Below, in pieces: positions 1 through 8,407 of a DNA stretch of 39,936 nucleotides. Position 1 is the stretch's first letter. Each line of letters begins with the position of its first letter. Location of the stretch: contig JAJUHC010000023.1 of assembly GCA_029268065.1 (NCBI GenBank), positions 1 through 39,936 of the forward strand. The letters are read 5' to 3'. Both the position numbers and the translations under genes were made by a program. Origin of the DNA: Clostridiales bacterium (GTDB lineage Bacteria; Bacillota; Clostridia; Oscillospirales; Oscillospiraceae). Below the pieces are notes generated by a model. That model was not told where the DNA came from. It was given only the letters and a program-made list of their open reading frames with translations, and did not search any database.

Positions 1-876
1 CCTATATGATAAATGTACCGATGTATAGCCCCATTCATATGTCATCAGGATCACATGGTCGACAAGCGCGCCGTGGACGGGGTAATCATGCGCCTCATAC
101 AGGATTCCCTGCTGGTCGGCGCTCAGCTTGGGCGCGAGAGCGGTAGAAATCGTATAGCCGAGAGGACGCAGCCTCGCCGATGCCTTTCTTAAGAAATTGT
201 TATAGTTTTCCCTGTCGTAGGGATAGATATATTCGAAGTCGATGTCCAGCCCGAAGTAGCTTTTCTCCTCTAAAGCCCTAGTTACGTTGTCAAGCAGCGT
301 GTTTTGGACCTGTTCATCCGTCAGTATGGTATGCGCAAGGTCGCTGCTGAAGCCCTCGCCCTCCTTGAGGTTTGTGATAACCATCATGGGAGCTACTCCC
401 GCGTCGCGTGCCGCCTGAATAAGCGCTTCATCGTCTATCTGAGGGAGGCTCCCGTCGGCGTTTACCTGATAGCTGAATATGCTGAGATATGTAAGGTAAG
501 GCAAAACGCTTTGAAGCACGGGCGTCCTTATCCCGTGCAGCACATAGCCGTTTACATATATGGTTCCGAGCTTCTCGTCCGCTCTCGGTATGATAACCGT
601 CTGCCCCTCCCGTATATTCGAAGGATCCTTTATCCTGGGATTCGCGCTCAGAAGTTCATTCAGGCTGAGGCCGTGCTTTCGCGCGATCGAGTACATCGAG
701 TCGCCCCGCGAAACAATGTATTCCGAGAGGTCTCCCGGGATTACAAGGGCCTGACCGGTGACAAGCAGCTCGGGATTTACAAGCGCGTTCGCCTCGATAA
801 TTTCCTGCGGCGGCACTCCGTATTCTCTCGAAATGCCGTAAACGCTCTCGCCCGGAGATACGATATGAATTATCAT
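1..876 (-). CDS. LysM-LysM-GH18 spore-wall glycosidase (YaaH/SleL type), partial
   Basis: The gene starts at 876 and runs off the left edge, so 292 residues are visible. Two LysM peptidoglycan-binding repeats occupy about residues 2-47 and 52-97 (each begins with a YIVSRGDS-like motif and ends in a VIIP-like motif). A glycoside hydrolase 18 domain follows from about residue 103, with the catalytic signature LDIDFEY (acid/base Glu215) and the LMTYEWGY strand. There is no signal peptide, as is usual for SleL/YaaH enzymes made in the mother cell and deposited on the spore; family members cut cortex peptidoglycan (N-acetylglucosaminidase) in germination. The start is supported by AGGAG about 8 bases upstream. 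The C-terminus is missing only because the window ends. Family is confident; the exact bond cleaved is inferred. Confidence 0.9.
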   Translation of the reverse strand, partial: MIIHIVSPGESVYGISREYGVPPQEIIEANALVNPELLVTGQALVIPGDLSEYIVSRGDSMYSIARKHGLSLNELLSANPRIKDPSNIREGQTVIIPRADEKLGTIYVNGYVLHGIRTPVLQSVLPYLTYLSIFSYQVNADGSLPQIDDEALIQAARDAGVAPMMVITNLKEGEGFSSDLAHTILTDEQVQNTLLDNVTRALEEKSYFGLDIDFEYIYPYDRENYNNFLRKASARLRPLGYTISTALAPKLSADQQGILYEAHDYPVHGALVDHVILMTYEWGYTSVHLSYR

Positions 877-981
877 TTTTTCACACTCCTGAAATATAAT
901 AGGTCAATTTATCTTATGTTTTATAAAATAAATCGTTACGATATTCCAAGGAGCAAAAAACTGCCTCTGGAAGGGTTTTTT

Positions 982-1548
982 CTACGGCCTGCCGTACATT
1001 CCCGTATTCGTATCTATAAAAAGCGGAATATGCGGCGGAGCGAAGGTGAACGCCGTAAACGCCGCGGCAAGCAGCGCTATCGCGATTACCGAAAAGCGCA
1101 GGGAGCCTCCCCTTATTTTCGCGTGCTTGTAGATATGAAATGCCGTCAGCTGCGCGACCGTTATGCCGAGAAACAGCGAAAATATGTCAATAATGAGTAT
1201 TTCCACTCCAAACGCTCCGGTATAGGTATAATAAAACGAGGTGATGAAGATAAGCGAGGTGTAAAGCGAGACGGCACATGAAAAAAACCATTTCGCCGCG
1301 GAAACGTCGTATCTTTTTGAAATCCTGAAATATTTGATTGTCCACCAGAAAAGAGGAACCCAGAACGCCATCTTCAGATGCTCCCAGACGCTTTCGTTCA
1401 CGGGGCAGAATATCCCAACTATCGGGCTGCCTCCGGACCAGTCGTATAAAAAATGCGTAATGCTCCCGAGAAAAAACATAAGCGGGACGGCCCCGAGCAT
1501 CCATCTGAACACGGTCTTGTCTGTCGGTACGGGCTTTTGCGCGCTCAT
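982..1548 (-). CDS. DUF6512-like integral membrane protein
   Basis: A 188-residue hydrophobic protein with about five predicted membrane segments (for example residues 16-35, 62-70, 86-108, 114-135 and 150-170). It has the motifs GSITHFLYDWSGG and CPVNESVWEHLKM, which I recall from the DUF6512 membrane family of Clostridia. Function unknown. Its ATG at 1548 overlaps the stop of a 21-codon upstream ORF in an ATGA arrangement, so translation may be coupled. A purine-rich GGAAGGAAGTGAGG stretch before the start can also act as ribosome site. It is divergent from the DUF4474 gene and convergent with nothing; no clear terminator was seen after it. Confidence 0.75.
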   Translation of the reverse strand: MSAQKPVPTDKTVFRWMLGAVPLMFFLGSITHFLYDWSGGSPIVGIFCPVNESVWEHLKMAFWVPLFWWTIKYFRISKRYDVSAAKWFFSCAVSLYTSLIFITSFYYTYTGAFGVEILIIDIFSLFLGITVAQLTAFHIYKHAKIRGGSLRFSVIAIALLAAAFTAFTFAPPHIPLFIDTNTGMYGRP

Positions 1549-1610
1549 TCCCTCACTTCCTTCCGATACAGAGTATATGTCCGACTTTTTCGAGTATGCA
1601 GCCCGTACAT
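1545..1610 (-). CDS. Candidate coupled mini-ORF (21 residues) upstream of the DUF6512 gene
   Basis: An ATG at 1610 lies 5 bases after AAAAGGAG, a much better Shine-Dalgarno than that of the following gene. The 21-residue, basic, Tyr/Arg/Lys-rich product (starts MYGLHTRKSR) ends in a TGA that overlaps the ATG of the DUF6512 gene by ATGA. This is typical geometry for translational coupling or a leader peptide. No similarity is known to me; it may be a translation-initiation device rather than a functional protein. Confidence 0.4.
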   Translation of the reverse strand: MYGLHTRKSRTYTLYRKEVRE

Positions 1611-1683
1611 AATCTCTCCTTTTGGCGTTTTTGCCCGGCCGCGAATAGTATGAAGTATATAGGCAAGGGAAGGTATAATTCTT

Positions 1684-2565
1684 ATGAGCGGCGGCGTTGT
1701 CATATTATTGGCATTCATGGCGCTTTTGGGCTTTGGGGGGTTTGCCCTATTGTTCAAAGGCTATTTTTCGCAGACTCCTGAACTCGATTTGGATAAGGCT
1801 ATAAAAGAGGCCGGATATGAATACGATCCGAAACAGCATATTTTCTTTTCCCGCATGGACGCATGGCAGAGAGATTACGGCTATTGCAGCCTTTACGATA
1901 AGGCGTCCGCTCCTCTGGGGCTTGTTTTCGACTGCGAGCCCGTCCGCTTTGAATATGGCGGCAGGCGGTGGCTGATCGAGTTTTGGAAGGGGCAGTACGG
2001 AATGACCACCGGCTGCGAAATAGGCGTATACTATGCGGATAAAACCGCCTCGGAAAGCCCCGAGGACATGTTCTACAAATGCGCGGACGACAAGAATCTG
2101 CTGCCAATGGCTCTGGCGCTCAGAAAGAATAATCGCGTCCTCTTCAAAAGGAGCGCCCGTCACTGGTGGCTGACGGGCTTCATCCTGGGCGAATTTTCCG
2201 AGCCCCAAGAGCTCTCTATGGACATAGCAGTGACACTTAAGGACAGGGAAATGCTCTCAGCCTTTGAAGCCGGGCTTGCCGGGCTTGGATATAAGGAAAC
2301 TGATTTCAAAATTATCGGCAACAGCGTGTTCTTCACGCTTTCCACGCCGCGCTCCCCGCAGCCCAGGCTTTATGCAAAGCTGACGAGCCGCCTCTCGCAG
2401 TGGCGGAACAGCCTGCTCTGCAAAGTGTACAGGAAGCTGACAAACAACTCTGCGGACATTTATGAGGCCGCCGAAATGATAAGACAGAGGTCCTCATGGC
2501 TTTACAAAAGCATCTTTGATATGGGGAAGCCTCTTAAGCTGCTGAAAAAGCGTGAGGTGAAATAA
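1684..2565 (+). CDS. DUF4474-like membrane-anchored protein
   Basis: 293 residues. An N-terminal hydrophobic segment (about residues 4-27) anchors it; the rest is predicted on one side of the membrane. The stretch around residues 45-110 (AGYEYDPKQHIFFSRMDAWQ, then GLVFDCEP, WLIEFWKGQYGMTTGCEIG) matches my recollection of the DUF4474 family of Clostridia, of unknown function. The start follows an AAGGGAAGG ribosome site. It is followed after one base by a metallophosphoesterase gene, so the two are almost surely one transcript. A TATAAT sits 5 bases before the ATG with no good -35 box, so it was not called as a promoter. Confidence 0.75.
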   Translation: MSGGVVILLAFMALLGFGGFALLFKGYFSQTPELDLDKAIKEAGYEYDPKQHIFFSRMDAWQRDYGYCSLYDKASAPLGLVFDCEPVRFEYGGRRWLIEFWKGQYGMTTGCEIGVYYADKTASESPEDMFYKCADDKNLLPMALALRKNNRVLFKRSARHWWLTGFILGEFSEPQELSMDIAVTLKDREMLSAFEAGLAGLGYKETDFKIIGNSVFFTLSTPRSPQPRLYAKLTSRLSQWRNSLLCKVYRKLTNNSADIYEAAEMIRQRSSWLYKSIFDMGKPLKLLKKREVK

Positions 2566-2566
2566 A

Positions 2567-3445
2567 ATGTCCTCGTCGGACCGGATGTCAAGAGCGTATG
2601 AGTCGGCTGAAGAAATATCTGTCGGCGACAGGAGCAGAATAGTCATAATGAGCGACTGCCACAGGGGAGACGGCAGCTGGGCGGACACCTTTGCGGGGAA
2701 CCGGAACCTCTTTCTAGCCGCTCTGGATGATTACGACAGAAAGGGCTTTACCTACATAGAGCTGGGGGACGGCGACGAGCTTTGGGAGAATGGCGGCTTT
2801 GCCGAAATCATGTCCGAATACGGGGATATCTTCCGCGTCATGGCGCGGTTTCATTTGGAAGGAAGGCTTTACCTCATTTACGGAAATCACGACATGGTAA
2901 AGAGAATTCCCGGGGGCAACGGCAATCCACTTCTCTCAAACAAAGAATTCAGCCGTCTTTTTCCCCGTATCGGCTTTCCCGAGGGCCTTATCCTCAACTA
3001 CCTTGGAAGCAGGATCTTCCTCACGCACGGGCACCAGGCAGATTTTTTAAACTCAAGGCTATGGAGGCTCTCAAGGTTTCTTGTCCGCAACCTTTGGCGG
3101 CGGCTCGAATCCCTCGGCGTGAAGGACCCTACAAGCGCCTCTAAAAACCCGCGGAAAAAAACCGCCGTGGAAAGGGCCCTGATGAAATGGGCAAAAGACA
3201 AAAACGTCATGCTCATCGCGGGGCACACGCACAGGGCCGTGTTCCCGGCGCCCGGCAAGGGACTGTATTTCAACGACGGAAGCTGCGTAAACCGCGACTA
3301 TATTTCAGCGATAGAAATAGAAGGCGGAAATATTTCTCTCGTAAAATGGAGCTTCAAGGTAAGAGAGGGCGGCGCGGTCTATGCAGGGCGCGACGTCAGG
3401 AGCAGCGCAAAGCTTCGGGATTACCTTAATCTTAATAGTGTATAG
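2567..3445 (+). CDS. Calcineurin-like metallophosphoesterase
   Basis: 292 residues with the full set of metal-binding motifs of the PF00149 superfamily: D-x-H at Asp30/His32 (SDCH), GD at Asp68 in GDGDE, GNHD at 106-109, HGH at 154-156 and GHTH at 219-222. These build the two-metal centre that hydrolyses phosphomono- or diesters. No signal peptide. The layout (GDGDELWE, long helical insert between HGH and GHTH) resembles UDP-2,3-diacylglucosamine hydrolase-like or YfcE-like subfamilies, but the substrate cannot be read from sequence. GTGAGGTGA just upstream, inside the end of the DUF4474 gene, is the ribosome site; the genes are one base apart. Confidence 0.85.
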   Translation: MSSSDRMSRAYESAEEISVGDRSRIVIMSDCHRGDGSWADTFAGNRNLFLAALDDYDRKGFTYIELGDGDELWENGGFAEIMSEYGDIFRVMARFHLEGRLYLIYGNHDMVKRIPGGNGNPLLSNKEFSRLFPRIGFPEGLILNYLGSRIFLTHGHQADFLNSRLWRLSRFLVRNLWRRLESLGVKDPTSASKNPRKKTAVERALMKWAKDKNVMLIAGHTHRAVFPAPGKGLYFNDGSCVNRDYISAIEIEGGNISLVKWSFKVREGGAVYAGRDVRSSAKLRDYLNLNSV

Positions 3446-3512
3446 CAAAGCGGGCTTTATAATACCTATGCCTTAAACCCGCAAGAGCTCGGAGCGCAGC
3501 TTCTTTAGGCAG

Positions 3513-3540
3513 TTGTGTTTTCCAATAAATGCTGTATAAT
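3513..3540 (+). promoter_or_regulatory. Probable sigma-A promoter of the lipoprotein gene
   Basis: TTGTGT (3513-3518), 16-base spacer, perfect TATAAT (3535-3540), 31 bases before the ATG of the next gene. The rest of 3446-3571 holds no gene. Confidence 0.55.
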
Positions 3541-3571
3541 AGATAGCATAGCAATAAAAGGTGGTTAAAGT

Positions 3572-4876
3572 ATGCTGCAAGAAAACGGTAAGCCCGAAGC
3601 GAAAGCCATACCCGTTATCAAATCCGCGTTATGGATAATCACGGTCGTTGCGCTCACGCTCAGCCTTTCGCTTCTTTTCGCCTCCTGCCAGAAGACGCCC
3701 TCCGCCGCGCAGACGCCCGGGGCCGTCATGACGCCGGCTGCCCCGCCCGCCGCAAGCTCTGGAGCTGACAATTCCGGGCCAATCGTATACGAAAATGAAA
3801 ACCTCGGCTTTTCGCTTGCGTTTCCCGCTGACTGGAAGGACAGGTATGTCGTACAGGAAACAAAGAGCGGGGTAACCGTGTACACGAAAAAGCTGTATGA
3901 ACATACGAAGTTCAAGGGCATGGGCCGTCTTTTCTCAATCGAGCGGCGCGTGGGCGAGCTGATAAGCCGTGAGGACCTGTCGCTGGCTTCCCCCGTACCC
4001 GTAACTTTTTTGCTCAGCGGAAACGGATATACCTACTACGCGCGCAAGCCCTCTGATGTTCAGTATCCCATGCAGGAGGACAAGGAGCTGAGTGACGATT
4101 ATATTGATATGAGCAGCAAAAAGCAAGAGATATTTAAGAGCTTCAAGCTTCTGGGCACAAAAACCCCGGTGCCGGAAAACGAGGGCTACAAGGTAATGGG
4201 ATGCATTTTCTTTACCGTCGAAATTCCAGGAGAATGGGATTTAAGGGCTTCAAAAGAAAAAATCCTTGCCTGGGATATCCTTTCTGACGGCGATGTGGCG
4301 GGGCGGATCACTCTGATCCCCTATCGCAGCGAAACGCTTGCGAGCGACGACAGCGCGCTGCGGGAGTACATAATGAACGATTATAGTTCTTCAACCTCTA
4401 ACCAGAACGCGGAGATTGTCTTATACAAGAAGAAGGCCGACCAGGGCATAATGAAAAAAATTAAAGGCAGCTTAAAATTTACGGGCGGCGGGGTTACTTC
4501 CGTCGACATACAGTCCATCGCAAACCGCTATCTGGAACTGGGAGGCATAAAAATCTTCGGCAAGATTGACGGCTTCAAGACGGAAAACGGGAAGCTTAGC
4601 GGAGTAAGCATCCGTGTGATGAAATATGTAGCGGACGGCAGCGAAAAAGGCTTTCACATTGAAGATTCAAATCAGACGGTCACTTATCCCGCGGAATATC
4701 CCGTCTTTGCGCCGCTTGTCGGTCCCGATTACACCTCCCTGGGAACTTACTGCACCGAAGGCGGCGTAGATTTAAGATACTTGGAAAAGGATCATCCGGA
4801 TTATAAAAACTTCTATTACGATTTTATTATAGGCGACCACATGGTAAAGATGATTATCGCTCATTATGTGCCCTGA
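3572..4876 (+). CDS. Putative lipoprotein with two PsbP-like halves
   Basis: 434 residues. An unusually long N-region precedes the hydrophobic core and a lipobox-like LLFASC, so the mature protein probably begins at Cys39. A Pro/Ala-rich linker follows. Two similar modules then appear: NLGFSLAFPADWKD near residue 77 and CIFFTVEIPGEWDL near residue 211, both the start of the PsbP/MOG1-like beta-sandwich pattern seen in many clostridial lipoproteins; the last 130 residues form a third, unrecognised part. Function unknown. AAAGGTGG precedes the ATG. It stands alone between its own promoter and an AT-rich gap. Confidence 0.7.
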   Translation: MLQENGKPEAKAIPVIKSALWIITVVALTLSLSLLFASCQKTPSAAQTPGAVMTPAAPPAASSGADNSGPIVYENENLGFSLAFPADWKDRYVVQETKSGVTVYTKKLYEHTKFKGMGRLFSIERRVGELISREDLSLASPVPVTFLLSGNGYTYYARKPSDVQYPMQEDKELSDDYIDMSSKKQEIFKSFKLLGTKTPVPENEGYKVMGCIFFTVEIPGEWDLRASKEKILAWDILSDGDVAGRITLIPYRSETLASDDSALREYIMNDYSSSTSNQNAEIVLYKKKADQGIMKKIKGSLKFTGGGVTSVDIQSIANRYLELGGIKIFGKIDGFKTENGKLSGVSIRVMKYVADGSEKGFHIEDSNQTVTYPAEYPVFAPLVGPDYTSLGTYCTEGGVDLRYLEKDHPDYKNFYYDFIIGDHMVKMIIAHYVP

Positions 4877-4959
4877 TTTTTCACCCTTTATTTATACAAT
4901 ATTTCTCCTTGTTTCTTATTGATAATTCATAAACTTAACAATATAAAGCATGTTAAGCG

Positions 4960-4987
4960 TTGACTTTCCATAATATCTTTATATAAT
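4960..4987 (+). promoter_or_regulatory. Sigma-A promoter of the URO-D-like gene
   Basis: TTGACT (4960-4965), 16-base spacer, TATAAT (4982-4987); a leader of about 40 bases with AAGAGGTG precedes the ATG at 5035. Confidence 0.7.
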
Positions 4988-5034
4988 TAAAAACAGATTC
5001 CAAAAATGAATTTTTTTAATGTAAGAGGTGTATT

Positions 5035-6072
5035 ATGGATAGGGTAAAATTCAATCCGCAGGAAGAGCTCAAAGTCATCGGCGCTTACAATGTCATGGGC
5101 GGAAAAATAGTCAGATTCAACACCCCTGTCGCACCGCGCGAAAACACGCTTGCGCTTTATCGGAGGGAGGTTCCCGTCTGGATGCCCTTCGCCATGGGCG
5201 AAATTAATCCTGTCAACACCGAAATATTTCCAGATCACGTCTGCCGCACCGAAAAGGAGGGCAAGGACATCTTCGGCATAGAGTGGGTGTACGTTCCCGC
5301 CGTCAAGGGCGGTATTGTGAGACCCGGCGCGCCGACAGTCGTGGATATCAACCGATGGGAGGAATGCGTTACGCTTCCCGACGTGGATTCCTGGGACTGG
5401 GAGGGCGCCGGCGCTCAGTTAAAGGAAAAATACGATCCGACTCTTATCACAAAAACAACTATTCTCACCGGCTTTTTTGAAAGGCTTATTTCCTTTATGG
5501 ACTTTCAATACGCCGCCATGGCGCTCATCGACGACGAGCAGAAGGAAGGGGTTCACCGCCTCTTTAATTACCTCTGCGGGATCTACGAAAAAATGATCGA
5601 CAACTGCAAGAAGTACTTTAATGTCGAGGTTCTGTGCTTCCACGACGACTGGGGCTCCCAGAGAGACTCCTTCTTCTCCTACGATACCTGCAAGGAAATG
5701 ATCTTCCCCTACATAAAGAGGATCGTCGATTACATGCACTCCAAGGACATTTACTTTGACTTTCACTGCTGCGGCAAGGTGGAGCGTCTCGTCCCCCTCA
5801 TGATAGAAGCCGGCATGGATTCCTGGAGCGGGCAGGATATGAACGACAAGTTCGCCCTCCGTGAAAGGTACGGCAACAGGCTTATCATGGCGATAAATCC
5901 CGCCGACCTGCCCGCCGACGCGAGCGATGAAGCCTGCTACGCGGCGGCGAAGGCGTTTATTGAGAAATGCGGCAAAACGGGAGGCGTCCAGGCAGCGCTT
6001 CGTCCCAGCGCTTCGCCCGCTAAGCTCTTTGAATACGTTTACGCGCTGAGCCGCGAAGCATACAACAGTTGA
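5035..6072 (+). CDS. Uroporphyrinogen decarboxylase-family protein (MtaA/methyltransferase-like)
   Basis: 345 residues of the URO-D superfamily (PF01208). The TIM-barrel includes HDDWGSQRDSFFS (203-215), matching the family's conserved D-x-G region, and FHCCGKVERLVPLMIEAGMD (243-262), in which His244 and Cys246 form the H-x-C zinc pair found in corrinoid-dependent methyltransferases such as MtaA and MtbA. The third zinc cysteine expected near the C-terminus (a GC motif in MtaA) is not obvious; the equivalent stretch reads ALRPSASPAKL. This is not HemE: no heme genes are near and the N-terminal signature differs. It likely handles a methyl-corrinoid or demethylates a small molecule, but no corrinoid protein or partner methyltransferase is in the window. 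Confidence 0.75.
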   Translation: MDRVKFNPQEELKVIGAYNVMGGKIVRFNTPVAPRENTLALYRREVPVWMPFAMGEINPVNTEIFPDHVCRTEKEGKDIFGIEWVYVPAVKGGIVRPGAPTVVDINRWEECVTLPDVDSWDWEGAGAQLKEKYDPTLITKTTILTGFFERLISFMDFQYAAMALIDDEQKEGVHRLFNYLCGIYEKMIDNCKKYFNVEVLCFHDDWGSQRDSFFSYDTCKEMIFPYIKRIVDYMHSKDIYFDFHCCGKVERLVPLMIEAGMDSWSGQDMNDKFALRERYGNRLIMAINPADLPADASDEACYAAAKAFIEKCGKTGGVQAALRPSASPAKLFEYVYALSREAYNS

Positions 6073-6120
6073 ATTACTGCCCTTGCGTCCCTTCCGCGTC
6101 TTCTGGAAGCAATATACGAG

Positions 6121-6149
6121 TTGCGCAGGCGGCCGGTATATGGTAAAAT
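6121..6149 (+). promoter_or_regulatory. Probable promoter of the ylmH-like gene
   Basis: TTGCGC (6121-6126), 17-base spacer, TAAAAT (6144-6149) with an extended -10 TGG immediately before it; 31 bases ahead of the ATG. Confidence 0.55.
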
Positions 6150-6180
6150 AACGGCAAACCTTCATTACGGAGAGCACTCA

Positions 6181-6933
6181 ATGAATGAGTCCGACCAGCT
6201 GCTTAAAAATCGCTTTTCCGAATTGGCGGGCAGGGCCTTCAGCCGCGGATGCTATGTTTATTCGGATTTTTTGACCGTGTCGGAGCAGGATACGCTGTGC
6301 CGCATGGTTTTCGGCAAAGGCTCTGCTCCCTTTACGCTCCATGGCGGTTATGAAACGGCGGAGCGCAGGGTCGCCTGCTTCGGGAGCGAGGAGCTCTGCG
6401 GCTACGCCGAGCTCCCTCCCATCGCCTGCATAGAAATCTCCCCTCTTTCTCAGAAGTTTGCCGAAGCCCTCGGCCACAGGGACTTTCTCGGCTCCGTCAT
6501 CGCTCTGGGCATTAAGAGGAACGTCCTCGGGGACATAGTTGTAAGGGAAAGCCGCGCCTTCTTGTTCTGTCTTGAATCGGTCGCGGCTTATATCGCTGAA
6601 AACCTGAAAAAGGTCAGGAACACTCCGGTGGATTGTCGTACTGAGGAAGCTCCCGACCTTGTCGCCGAACTGCCGGAGCCCGTCGGAGTCAACGTCGCGT
6701 CCGAGCGCCTCGACTCCCTCGTCGCCGCCGTATACAGGCTCTCCCGCGGCGACAGCCAGCAGCTCATCGCTCAGAAAAAGGTGTTTGTCGACAGCCGTCT
6801 CGCAGAAAACCCGAGCTGTTCTCCCAAAGTCGGCGGAATTATTTCCGTAAGGGGCTTCGGGCGCTTTATTTACGAGGGCGTCTCGCGGGAAACCAGAAAG
6901 GGCCGCCTCGTGGTCTCCGTCCGTGTGTTTTGA
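6181..6933 (+). CDS. ylmH: YlmH-family S4-domain RNA-binding protein
   Basis: 250 residues. The order matches YlmH: an N-terminal domain, a central region with SPLSQKFAEALGHRDFLGSVIALGIKRNVLGDIVV (the YlmH hallmark around residues 80-120), and a C-terminal S4 RNA-binding domain from about residue 172 (SERLDSLVAAVYRLSRGDSQQLIAQKKVFVD). Family members bind ribosomal RNA or stalled 50S-peptidyl-tRNA complexes and act in translation quality control; in other Firmicutes the gene sits in the division cluster with sepF and divIVA, but here it is alone. The start at 6181 is chosen because GGAGAG lies 6 bases upstream; an in-frame TTG at 6121 would fall on the promoter. Confidence 0.88.
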   Translation: MNESDQLLKNRFSELAGRAFSRGCYVYSDFLTVSEQDTLCRMVFGKGSAPFTLHGGYETAERRVACFGSEELCGYAELPPIACIEISPLSQKFAEALGHRDFLGSVIALGIKRNVLGDIVVRESRAFLFCLESVAAYIAENLKKVRNTPVDCRTEEAPDLVAELPEPVGVNVASERLDSLVAAVYRLSRGDSQQLIAQKKVFVDSRLAENPSCSPKVGGIISVRGFGRFIYEGVSRETRKGRLVVSVRVF

Positions 6934-6980
6934 ATTTTATGCCGTTCGGCGCGGTATTTCGGCAGCTTGTCGGGAAAATG

Positions 6981-7008
6981 TTGCGTATGACCGTAAACGG
7001 AGTATAAT
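6981..7008 (+). promoter_or_regulatory. Probable promoter of the kinase-regulator pair
   Basis: TTGCGT (6981-6986), 16-base spacer, perfect TATAAT (7003-7008), 40 bases before the kinase start. The rest of 6934-7048 shows nothing else. Confidence 0.6.
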
Positions 7009-7048
7009 TTTATGTAAAATATTGGACGCGTTGAGAAAGTAGCGGAAC

Positions 7049-8407
7049 ATGAATAAAGAAGTCTTAAGACAGAGACTGAAGCAAATATCAAAGTCCCAGA
7101 CCACCTATGTGCTGCTTTTGTGGCATATGGCGGTGTTGGGATTGCTTTCGTTTTTGAGCCCTCAGCTCTGGGCAGAGTTTTCAGCCGTCTGCGCCCTGTC
7201 CTATGTTTTCACGGTGCTGCTTTTTAATTACAAGCAGACCAAGCTCTATACGAGCCTCAATACATACGACAGGATATTCACTCCGGCGATGGAGATCGCG
7301 AACAAGGCCCTTCCCTTTTTGCGGACCGGGCTTAATCAGGCCACCGCTGCAAAGGTGGCGGAGATAATTATGGAAATAAGCGGCGTTTCCGCCGTAGCGA
7401 TAACGGACACGGAAAACGTGCTCGCGTATCTCGGCATAGGCTGCGAACAGCATCCGCCGGGCGGCCCCATCGTGACGCAGGCCACGCTCGACGTGATAAA
7501 AACCGGCCAGCTTCGGATACTCAGATACAAAAGCGAGTTCCAGTGCACTAAAAAGGGCTGCAGCTGCCCCCTTGAGTCCGCCGTAATAGCGCCCCTGAAA
7601 TACAAAGGGCAGATAGCGGGCACCGTAAAGCTTTATCAGACGCAGAGAGGCTATGTTCCCGACTCCTTTGTCAAGCTTGCCCAGGGAATGGCCGAGCTTT
7701 TAAGCATGCAGATAGAGCTTGCGGAGATAGATTACCATTCCCACCTCGCGGTCGAAGCAAAGCTCGACGCGCTCCAGGCGCAGATAAACCCACATTTTCT
7801 GTTCAATACGCTAAATACCATAGGCGTACTTATACGCACAAATCCCGACCTTGCGAGGGACCTTATGTACAGGTTCGCCTCATACTTCAGGTACTCGCTG
7901 AGGGAAAAGGGCCGTTTCGTGACTATAAGCGACGAACTGAAGTTTATACGAAACTACCTCATACTAGAAAAGGCGCGTTTCAGGGAAAAGCTCAATATCA
8001 TCCAGTGCGTGGATTCGGAGCTGATGGAGCAGGTTATTCCGGTACTCTCACTGCAGCCGCTCATCGAGAACGCCATAAGGCATGGCATAACACCCAAGGA
8101 GGGCAGCGGCGTCGTCAGAATTTCCGTCCGCAAGCTGGGCGATGACGAAATTGAGCTCTCGGTGGCCGACGACGGCGTGGGTATCGACCCCGAAATCCTG
8201 CCGCGCGTGCTTGAGCCCGGCTTCGGCACCGGCTCCGGAGTCGGGATGAGCAATGTCAACGAGCGCCTCAAAATGATATACGGAGAAAAGTACGGCCTTA
8301 GGATAGAAAGCACCCCGGGCAGGGGCACCGAAATCAAGTTTATTATTCCCAAACATTCTGAAGACGCAAGGGGCAATGATTGTGAATCTGAGAGCGCTGA
8401 TAGTTGA
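7049..8407 (+). CDS. LytS-like sensor histidine kinase (short membrane anchor, GAF, His_kinase)
   Basis: 452 residues. Two membrane segments (about 19-37 and 43-60) replace the 5- or 6-segment input domain of classical LytS. A GAF domain follows (80-225) with a LytS-type G-x3-H-x2-G and a cysteine cluster, Cys132 plus CTKKGCSC (166-173), that could bind metal or sense redox (inference). The phosphoacceptor is His249 in INPHFLFNTLNTIG (PF06580). The ATPase domain shows LQPLIENAIRHG, DDGVGID and GSGVGMSNVNERL. Such kinases phosphorylate LytTR regulators, and one is encoded immediately downstream with a 32-base overlap. The ribosome site is weak (AGCGGAA), so the exact start is less sure. The signal is unknown; the location before acetyl-CoA synthetase hints at carboxylate or carbon-state sensing. 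Confidence 0.88.
   Translation: MNKEVLRQRLKQISKSQTTYVLLLWHMAVLGLLSFLSPQLWAEFSAVCALSYVFTVLLFNYKQTKLYTSLNTYDRIFTPAMEIANKALPFLRTGLNQATAAKVAEIIMEISGVSAVAITDTENVLAYLGIGCEQHPPGGPIVTQATLDVIKTGQLRILRYKSEFQCTKKGCSCPLESAVIAPLKYKGQIAGTVKLYQTQRGYVPDSFVKLAQGMAELLSMQIELAEIDYHSHLAVEAKLDALQAQINPHFLFNTLNTIGVLIRTNPDLARDLMYRFASYFRYSLREKGRFVTISDELKFIRNYLILEKARFREKLNIIQCVDSELMEQVIPVLSLQPLIENAIRHGITPKEGSGVVRISVRKLGDDEIELSVADDGVGIDPEILPRVLEPGFGTGSGVGMSNVNERLKMIYGEKYGLRIESTPGRGTEIKFIIPKHSEDARGNDCESESADS

Noticed and set aside
304-1281. 325-codon plus-strand open frame near the left edge
   Set aside because: Lies opposite the LysM-GH18 gene and the DUF6512 gene; Arg/Tyr-rich composition is that of an antisense frame.
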